A stretch of 64,000 nucleotides of DNA from Erythrobacteraceae bacterium (GTDB taxonomy: Bacteria; Pseudomonadota; Alphaproteobacteria; Sphingomonadales; Sphingomonadaceae). The position numbers and the translations under genes were made by a program. This document shows, one piece after another, positions 58,378 to 64,000 of this stretch. The notes below the pieces were generated by a model that ran no database searches, was not told the origin of the DNA, and was given only the letters and a program-made list of their open reading frames with translations. Numbering within the stretch: the stretch's first letter is position 1; each line of letters starts with the position of its first letter. The DNA lies in contig JAHEAX010000007.1 of the NCBI GenBank assembly GCA_024642525.1, forward strand, positions 25,822-89,821, written 5' to 3'.

Positions 58378-60227
58378 CAAGTCTGCGCAGGGCCGCACTG
58401 GTCGGCAATCCCAATGCAGGCAAGAGCGCCCTGTTCAATGCGCTGACCGGCGCGCGGCAGAAAATTGCCAATTACCCCGGTGTCACGGTGGAACGCAAAG
58501 CAGGGCGACTGTTGCTGGCAACGGGCGAAGAAATCGAACTGATCGATCTGCCGGGCAGCTATTCCTTTGATGCGACCAGCCCTGACGAAGAAGTGACCCG
58601 TGCGCTCGTGCATGGTGATTTCGACGGTGAGGCAGCGCCTGATGTGATGGTCGTGGTGCTGGATGCCGCCAATCTCGAACAGCATCTGGTGTTCGCGCAG
58701 GAAGTCATCGAACTTGGCCGCCCGACCATCGTCGCGCTCAACATGGTGGATCTGGCACAGCGTGATGGGCTGACGCTTGACCCTGATGCCTTGTCGCAGG
58801 CGCTGGGTGTGCCCGTTGTCCCTACAGTGGCGGTGCGCCGCAAGGGTTTGGCAGAATTGACCGCTGCAATTGCCAGTGCAGAAGCCGCGGCAGAGGCAGA
58901 CCATTCTGCCCATCCGCGCCCGCATCTGACATTGCCGGAACGCAGGCTGGCTGCCCGGAACATCGCCAAGGCTACCATTCTTTCGCAAAGCACGACGCGC
59001 CGCCTGCACGCAGGGCTGGACCGGATATTGCTGCACCCATGGCTTGGCCCGCCAATCCTGTTCGCGCTGCTGTTTGTCATTTTTCAGGCCGTTTTTGCCT
59101 GGGCAACGCCATTTGCAGACGGTCTGGAAGCACTGGCCGGGCTGCTGGCGGAACTGGTCAACAATACCGTCCCTGCGGGTATTTTCAGGGATTTCCTGAC
59201 TGAAGGCGTTATCGCAGGCGTCGGCGGCGTGGTGGTCTTCCTGCCGCAGATCGTCATTCTGTTCGCTTTCATCCTGGTGATGGAGGCAACCGGATACATG
59301 GCCCGTGCGGCGTTTATCATGGACCGGTTGATGGCCAGCGTTGGCCTGTCGGGCCGCAGTTTCATCCCGCTTCTGTCCAGCTTTGCCTGCGCCATCCCAG
59401 GCATCATGGCCACACGCAGCATTGCTGACCCCAAGGATCGCCTGACCACCATCCTAATCGCCCCGCTGATGACGTGTTCTGCACGGCTGCCGGTTTATGG
59501 CGTGGTTATTGCTGCCGTCATCCCCAACACCAAGGTGTGGGGCGCAATCGGGCTGCAGGGGCTGGTCCTGTTCTGCCTCTATGTGGCGGGCATAGTGGGT
59601 GCGATGGTGGTTGCACTGGTGCTGCGCCGCTCTGTCACGGCGGGCCGCGCCAGCGGTTTCATCATGGAACTGCCGCGATACCAGATGCCGCGCCTCCGCG
59701 ATCTCGCGATCGGCCTGTGGCAGCGCGCATGGGTCTTCCTGCGCCGTGCAGGCACAATCATTTTCGCCGCCACCGTGGTTCTGTGGGTTCTGCTCACCTT
59801 CCCGCAGGCAGAACCCGGCGAAAGCCAGCTTGATGTTTCCATCGCGGGCAAGGTTGCAACCGCAATGCACGTCGCGTTTGAACCAATCGGCTTCAACCGC
59901 GAAATGACGCTGGCGCTGGTGCCTGCCATGGCTGCGCGCGAAGTTGCGGTGGCTTCGCTTGCAACCACCTATGCGGTCGATTCAGAAGATGAAGCGCAGA
60001 CGGAACAGGCGCTGCGCGAACAGATCAGTGCACGCTGGACCCTGCCGACCGCGCTCGCCTTTCTGGCATGGTTCGTTTTTGCCCCGCAGTGCCTTTCGAC
60101 CATCGCAGTTGCCCGGCGCGAGACGAACGGGTGGAAATGGCCCACCTTCATGTTGGCCTACCTGTTCGTGCTGGCATATGTCTTTGCCGGTATCACCTTC
60201 TGGTGTGCGACAGCGCTAGGGCTTTAG
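58374..60227 (+). CDS. feoB: Ferrous iron transporter B
   Basis: 617-aa inner-membrane Fe2+ transporter with an N-terminal G domain. G1 is VGNPNAGKSALFNAL, switch I YPGVTVERKAG, G3 LIDLPGSYSFDATSPDE, and G4 ALNMVDLA. The membrane part (about 225-615) contains IPLLSSFACAIPGIMATRSI and a second Gate motif with MTCSARLPVYG, both with the conserved Cys. AMAAREVAVASLATTYA lies near the C-terminus. It is shorter than E. coli FeoB (773 aa), the usual alphaproteobacterial size. Cotranscribed with feoA. Confidence 0.95.
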   Translation: MTSLRRAALVGNPNAGKSALFNALTGARQKIANYPGVTVERKAGRLLLATGEEIELIDLPGSYSFDATSPDEEVTRALVHGDFDGEAAPDVMVVVLDAANLEQHLVFAQEVIELGRPTIVALNMVDLAQRDGLTLDPDALSQALGVPVVPTVAVRRKGLAELTAAIASAEAAAEADHSAHPRPHLTLPERRLAARNIAKATILSQSTTRRLHAGLDRILLHPWLGPPILFALLFVIFQAVFAWATPFADGLEALAGLLAELVNNTVPAGIFRDFLTEGVIAGVGGVVVFLPQIVILFAFILVMEATGYMARAAFIMDRLMASVGLSGRSFIPLLSSFACAIPGIMATRSIADPKDRLTTILIAPLMTCSARLPVYGVVIAAVIPNTKVWGAIGLQGLVLFCLYVAGIVGAMVVALVLRRSVTAGRASGFIMELPRYQMPRLRDLAIGLWQRAWVFLRRAGTIIFAATVVLWVLLTFPQAEPGESQLDVSIAGKVATAMHVAFEPIGFNREMTLALVPAMAAREVAVASLATTYAVDSEDEAQTEQALREQISARWTLPTALAFLAWFVFAPQCLSTIAVARRETNGWKWPTFMLAYLFVLAYVFAGITFWCATALGL

Positions 60228-60321
60228 CAGCGTTCCATGCACAAAAAATCAGGTGACTGAACTAGCCCGCTGTGGAGCGATTGGCTAACCCCTCGGCAAC
60301 AGATTCGTGAGGACACAGTAA

Positions 60322-60858
60322 ATGGCAGGCAGTCTCAACAAGGTAATGCTGATCGGCAATTTGGGGGCTGATCCGGAAGTCCGCAGCTTTCAGAACGGTG
60401 GCAAGGTGTGCAATTTGCGCATCGCCACTTCGGAACAGTGGAAAGACAAGAACACAGGCGAGCGGCAGGAACGCACCGAGTGGCACACTGTCGCCATTTT
60501 CTCCGAAGGCCTGATCAATGTCGCGGAACGTTTCCTGCGCAAAGGCTCCAAGGTTTATGTCGAAGGCCAGCTGCAAACGCGCAAATGGCAGGACCAGCAA
60601 GGCAACGACCGCTATTCCACCGAAGTCGTCCTGCGCGGCTTCAACGGCACGCTGACCATGCTCGATGGTCCCGGCGGTAATCAGGGCGGCGGCCAGGGCG
60701 GCGGCGGCAACTGGAACCAGGGCGGCGGTCAGGGCGGCGGTGCCGGCTCGGGCGGTTCAGGCGGTTCAGGCGGCTGGAACCAAGGCGGCGGCGGTTCGGG
60801 CGGCAGCTCGGGCGGCGGCTCCAACTATGACGATCTGGATGATGATATCCCGTTCTGA
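60322..60858 (+). CDS. ssb: Single-stranded DNA-binding protein
   Basis: 178 aa. The OB-fold domain (about 1-112) has [47 protein letters not shown] and [28 protein letters not shown] Gly/Gln/Ser-rich linker (about 115-165) is followed by the acidic tail DDDIPF, which recruits repair and replication partners. GAGGACAC serves as ribosome binding site. No alphaproteobacterial SOS box (GAAC-N7-GAAC or its complement) was seen upstream. The Gly-rich DNA is a coding repeat and not a separate element. Confidence 0.95.
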   Translation: MAGSLNKVMLIGNLGADPEVRSFQNGGKVCNLRIATSEQWKDKNTGERQERTEWHTVAIFSEGLINVAERFLRKGSKVYVEGQLQTRKWQDQQGNDRYSTEVVLRGFNGTLTMLDGPGGNQGGGQGGGGNWNQGGGQGGGAGSGGSGGSGGWNQGGGGSGGSSGGGSNYDDLDDDIPF

Positions 60859-60890
60859 TCGGTTGCGGTCAGGTGCCTTGGCCGGTTTTT

Positions 60891-61397
60891 CTATTTCTTG
60901 AGCGCGGCAAGCGCCGCAAACGGGCCGGCGGCGCTTTCATCAAGCAAGCCGGCCTTTTTGCGTGTTTCTTCCGCATTTGGGCCGCAGGCGAACGGATCAA
61001 TTGCGAGCCCCAGGCTCTGCGCCACGGCTTCGCCCAGATCGAAACCTTCGCCTGAATAATAGATCTCGTCGCAATCATCGGCGTCGAGTTCCAGTTCATC
61101 GTCTGCAGGCGCCTGCGTCTCAGGTGCAAAGCGGAAGGCCAGCGCTTCGCTGATGTGGACCGGAAAATCATCGCCCGAAACGGCGCATTGCTGGACGATA
61201 TCGGCCTGCAACCGGCCATTGGCAGTAACTATTGTGCCATCCACCAAGAGGTTCACTTCGGCCTTGAGCTTGCTGATCGCGGTAATCTGGAAACGCTGCG
61301 CCAGGGCACGGCGTTCTTCTTCGCTGGCTTCCAGAATGCGCGGGCCTTGCATGATCTGCCGCAACTTTACGATGTGGGTGAATTCGCCTTCGTTCAT
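60891..61397 (-). CDS. DUF177/YceD family protein
   Basis: 168-aa acidic protein: NEGEFTHIVKLRQI at the start, ERRALAQRFQITAISKLKAEVNL, CAVSGDDFPVHISEALAFRFAP as the Cys-containing core and an Asp/Glu-rich stretch (ELDADDCDEIYYSGEGFDLGEAVAQSLGLAIDPFACGP) that defines the family. YceD proteins help 23S rRNA maturation and usually lie next to rpmF/plsX; here the partner is a cytochrome bc1 chaperone gene, overlapped by 4 bp (61394-61397). Role inferred from family only. Confidence 0.88.
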   Translation of the reverse strand: MNEGEFTHIVKLRQIMQGPRILEASEEERRALAQRFQITAISKLKAEVNLLVDGTIVTANGRLQADIVQQCAVSGDDFPVHISEALAFRFAPETQAPADDELELDADDCDEIYYSGEGFDLGEAVAQSLGLAIDPFACGPNAEETRKKAGLLDESAAGPFAALAALKK

Positions 61398-61912
61398 CGC
61401 ACGATCTCCCCTGCCAGCAGCTGGTCTGCCGAAACATCTTCCAGTTGCCGCGCCAGTGCTGCCACCCGCGCCGCGAGGGCGGATGGTGAGGCGCCTTCGG
61501 CAAGCCCGATATTGCGCGATATTGCATCATCCAGCGCCGGCCCGCCAGCAGCAAAAGCTTCCCTGAAAGCGCCGAGCCGTCCGCCCATCGCGCTGACCAT
61601 GCGGCCCATATGCTTGCCCAGCGCAGGATCGCCGATGCCCTGTTCGCGCAGCTGGCCGTCCATATCATCGACGAACAATTCAGTCAGGCGCACCGATGGC
61701 GCGACAAGGGCTTCCTCGCGCTCCATCCGCAGCAACACCACCGAAAGCACGGTGGTAATCATGTCATACCGGCCTTCCACCGTATCGGGCACGCCGCAGT
61801 CGAGATACCATTCAGGTTCGCGCGCCAGCAGCACGGTTCGGTGCCACAGCGGGCGCAGCGCATCCTTGGGATCAGGCTGGGTGCCCAGCAGGCGGGAAAG
61901 AAAGGACATCAT
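61394..61912 (-). CDS. Ubiquinol-cytochrome c chaperone (CBP3/UQCC1-like)
   Basis: 172 aa from Met-61912 or Met-61909; the frame extends to 62029, but the longer N-terminus is not family-like. FLSRLLGTQPDPKDALRPLWHRTVLLAREPEWYLDCGVPDTVEGRYDM-type opening in short pieces, then LTELFVDDMDGQLREQGIGDPALGKHMGRMVSAMGGRLGAFREAF. This matches the Cbp3 helical fold that assists cytochrome b assembly in complex III. It is paired with DUF177, as in related alphaproteobacteria. Assignment is firm, role by homology. Confidence 0.88.
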   Translation of the reverse strand: MMSFLSRLLGTQPDPKDALRPLWHRTVLLAREPEWYLDCGVPDTVEGRYDMITTVLSVVLLRMEREEALVAPSVRLTELFVDDMDGQLREQGIGDPALGKHMGRMVSAMGGRLGAFREAFAAGGPALDDAISRNIGLAEGASPSALAARVAALARQLEDVSADQLLAGEIVR

Positions 61913-62142
61913 GTGTTTTTTCCGTGGACCAATGTGTCGGCCCTTTTCGTTAATTCGCAATTCAACCCGCGTGCTGCAGGCGATTGCCCATAGATTCGCG
62001 TGAAGGCTACATTGCAAGGCGGGCGACATGCCCTTATGGCTTCGTGCCGATATAGAGACAGGCTTGGCAATTCAAAGTGGCGATCGGCTACCCGGCCCAT
62101 CAAGATTTCAGATAAGCAAGATTTTAGAGAAGGTTGTGTTTG

Positions 62143-62619
62143 ATGAAGGCAGGTAAGGCATTCGGGGCAGGGCTTGTGCTGGCAATGGCACTGGCTGCGG
62201 GCGGTTGCTCGTCGATCCGTGAAAGCCGCGGCTACATCGTCGATCAGACACTGGTCAACGCTGTCCAACCCGGCATCGATAACCGCCAGTCGGTTGAAGG
62301 CACTTTGGGCCGCCCGACTTTCATCAGCCAGTATGGCACGCCTACCTGGTATTATATTTCCAGCACGACGGCCCGCAAACCCTTCGTCCGGCCGCGCATC
62401 GAGCAGCATTCTGTCCTCGCCGTCCAGTTTGACGATGCAGGCAATGTCGTATCGGCCAACCGCACCGGTATCGACCGTGTCGCGTTTCTTTCGCCAGACG
62501 GTGACGAAACGCCAACGCTGGGCCGTGAACGCGGCTTCTTTGAAGATCTGTTCGGCAATATCGGCCAAGTCGGTGCACCAGGTGCGGGTGCAGGCGCACC
62601 GGGCGGCCCGGGGCGCTAA
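62143..62619 (+). CDS. bamE: Outer membrane protein assembly factor BamE
   Basis: 158 aa from Met-62143 (Met-62134 possible). Signal peptide with lipid-modified Cys in AAGGCSS (Cys22). The SmpA/OmlA domain spans about 25-115: RGYIVDQTLVNAVQPGIDNRQSVEGTLG, RPTFISQYGTPTWYYISSTTARKPF and EQHSVLAVQFDDAGNVVSANRT. A Gly/Ala-rich tail follows. BamE is the small lipoprotein of the beta-barrel assembly machine at the outer membrane. AGAGAAGG gives the ribosome binding site. It is divergent from the CBP3-like/DUF177 pair. Confidence 0.93.
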   Translation: MKAGKAFGAGLVLAMALAAGGCSSIRESRGYIVDQTLVNAVQPGIDNRQSVEGTLGRPTFISQYGTPTWYYISSTTARKPFVRPRIEQHSVLAVQFDDAGNVVSANRTGIDRVAFLSPDGDETPTLGRERGFFEDLFGNIGQVGAPGAGAGAPGGPGR

Positions 62620-62659
62620 GCCGTCTTGATCGCGCAAACCTCGTCCCCATATCGCCCAA

Positions 62660-63220
62660 ATGGACGATAGCAGACAGGCACACGGGCTCGTGCAATGGCA
62701 CGGCACCACGATCATCGGCGTCAAGAAGGGCGACAAGACGGTAATTGCCGGGGACGGACAGGTTTCCATGGGCAATACGGTCATGAAGCCAAACGCACGC
62801 AAGGTCCGCAGGATTGGTGAAGGTGGCAAGGTTATCGCCGGTTTCGCCGGTGCCACAGCCGATGCCTTCACCCTGTTTGAACGGCTGGAAAAAAAGCTGG
62901 AACAGCACCGCGGGCAATTGATGCGCGCGGCGGTGGAAATGGCCAAGGACTGGCGCACCGACAAATATCTCCGCAATCTGGAAGCACTGATGATTGTGGC
63001 CGATAAGGAAGTCATGCTGGTGCTGACCGGCAATGGCGATGTGCTGGAACCCGAAGGCGGCGTTGCGGCCATCGGTTCGGGCGGCAATTATGCGCTGTCA
63101 GCTGCACGCGCGCTCGATTCTTATGAAGATGACGCTGAAAAGATCGCCCGTGCTGCCATGGCAGTCGCTGCGGAAGTCTGCGTCTTCACCAACGACCGCG
63201 TGACGGTCGAAACCATCTGA
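62660..63220 (+). CDS. hslV: ATP-dependent protease subunit HslV
   Basis: 186 aa. HslV forms the proteolytic double ring of the HslUV protease in the cytosol. The short propeptide precedes the catalytic Thr16 in WHGTTIIGV, with [22 protein letters not shown] and [24 protein letters not shown] following. The C-terminal half has [38 protein letters not shown] in consecutive strands. It precedes hslU by 25 bp. It is a standard housekeeping pair, induced by heat in other bacteria. Confidence 0.96.
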   Translation: MDDSRQAHGLVQWHGTTIIGVKKGDKTVIAGDGQVSMGNTVMKPNARKVRRIGEGGKVIAGFAGATADAFTLFERLEKKLEQHRGQLMRAAVEMAKDWRTDKYLRNLEALMIVADKEVMLVLTGNGDVLEPEGGVAAIGSGGNYALSAARALDSYEDDAEKIARAAMAVAAEVCVFTNDRVTVETI

Positions 63221-63245
63221 CCCATTTTTTCTGGCAAAAGACATC

Positions 63246-64000
63246 ATGACCGACACCCTTACCCCCAAGGCGATCGTTGCCGCGCTGGACGAACATATCA
63301 TTGGCCAGCACGATGCGAAGCGCGCCGTGGCAGTGGCCCTGCGCAATCGTTGGCGCCGCCAGCGGCTGGGCAATGAACTGCGCGACGAAGTCACGCCGAA
63401 GAACATCCTCATGATTGGCCCCACGGGCTGCGGCAAGACCGAAATCAGCCGCCGTCTGGCAAAGCTCGCCGATGCCCCTTTCGTCAAGATCGAAGCGACC
63501 AAGTTCACCGAGGTCGGCTATGTCGGCCGCGATGTCGAACAGATTGCCCGCGATTTGGCTGAAGATGCAATCCGGCTGGAAAAGGACCGCCGCCGCGAAG
63601 CCGTGCGCGAAGCGGCTTCCAAGGCCGCGATGGACCGTTTGCTGGTGGCGCTGGTGGGTGAAAACGCATCCGAAGCCACGCTTGAGAGTTTCCGCGAACG
63701 CATCGTGCAGAACGCGATGAACGATGTCGAAGTTGAAATCGAAGTGCAGGATACGCCTTCATCGCCGATGGAAATTCCCGGCATGGGCGGCGGCATGGGC
63801 ATGATCGACCTGAGCGACATGATGGGTAAGGCGTTCGGCAAGACCAACACGAAACGGCGCAAGCTGACTGTGCCGCAGGCATGGGACAAGCTGGTCGACG
63901 AAGAAGCCGATAAACGCATGGACCAGGATGACGTGGCCCGCGTGGCGCTGCAGAATGCAGAAACCAACGGCATCGTGTTCCTCGACGAAATCGACAAGAT
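63246..64000 (+). CDS. hslU: HslU ATPase, N-terminal part (truncated by window)
   Basis: The first 251 codons from ATG-63246; the gene runs off the right edge. AAA+ unfoldase that feeds substrates to Hsl[35 protein letters not shown] opens the protein in pieces, Walker A is [11 protein letters not shown] at about 58-68, and Walker [10 protein letters not shown] is just reached. The intermediate I-domain lies between (about 110-230), with [13 protein letters not shown] before it. Starts 25 bp after hslV. Confidence 0.96.
   Translation, partial: MTDTLTPKAIVAALDEHIIGQHDAKRAVAVALRNRWRRQRLGNELRDEVTPKNILMIGPTGCGKTEISRRLAKLADAPFVKIEATKFTEVGYVGRDVEQIARDLAEDAIRLEKDRRREAVREAASKAAMDRLLVALVGENASEATLESFRERIVQNAMNDVEVEIEVQDTPSSPMEIPGMGGGMGMIDLSDMMGKAFGKTNTKRRKLTVPQAWDKLVDEEADKRMDQDDVARVALQNAETNGIVFLDEIDK

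Noticed and set aside
60665..60830. Gly-rich repeat DNA in ssb
   Set aside because: It encodes the usual disordered linker before the acidic SSB tail.

Overview
The window is GC-rich, densely packed chromosomal DNA, almost certainly from an alphaproteobacterium of the order Sphingomonadales (Erythrobacter/Novosphingobium-like). The supporting signs are the gene families (NDUFA12-type complex I subunit, DUF2155 lipoprotein, COQ9, CBP3-like cytochrome bc1 chaperone, EipA/DUF1134, TonB receptor beside a flavin monooxygenase) and frequent ATGA stop/start overlaps. No phage, IS element, CRISPR array or replication origin was seen. Both ends cut genes: a fatty acyl-AMP ligase-like gene at the left and hslU at the right.

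Layout. 0-3 kb: recX, DUF192, NDUFA12, DUF2155 and a convergent, overlapping aat. 3.3-7.9 kb: tRNA-Trp, a 49-aa ORF, an AGCS symporter, then secE-nusG and rplK-rplA with clear terminators. 7.9-9.8 kb: two c-di-GMP-type genes, a degenerate GGDEF protein with an intact I-site and a PilZ-HTH fusion. 9.9-21.7 kb: CinA-like protein, flavin monooxygenase and TonB receptor around a perfect 18-bp palindrome, an acyltransferase coupled to a fused E1 alpha/beta dehydrogenase, a SLOG-like/4-TM protein and an ABC-F ATPase. 21.8-49.6 kb: a stress and low-oxygen island (below). 49.6-64 kb: tRNA-Ser, eipA, an aromatic aminotransferase, ribDE, small envelope genes, a YgjP-like peptidase, YcgN, SCO, ankyrin, COQ9, feoAB, ssb, DUF177, CBP3-like, bamE and hslVU.

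The main discovery candidate is the 22-49 kb island. It encodes a FixL-like kinase whose PAS domain keeps the heme-ligand histidine, with an overlapping FixJ-like regulator. Around them lie a universal stress protein, Hsp20, an MBL hydrolase plus DUF442 sulfur protein, a VIT transporter, a host-attachment-family protein, an SDR, an acs-E1alpha-E1beta-E2-ACP operon, DUF2267, an LptB-like ATPase, a DUF4136 lipoprotein, a MacB-like exporter, PEP synthase, a zinc alcohol dehydrogenase and an erythromycin esterase-dienelactone hydrolase-phosphoribosyltransferase operon. Nearly every transcription unit has a short box, roughly TTN(C)CGTA(A/T) or the variant TNCCCTA(A/T), about 60-100 bp before its start codon and on the same strand as the gene. 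My inference is that this is an oxygen-responsive FixLJ regulon, physically clustered, that redirects pyruvate/acetate metabolism and protects the envelope and proteins during oxygen limitation. The box was found by eye and no statistics were computed.
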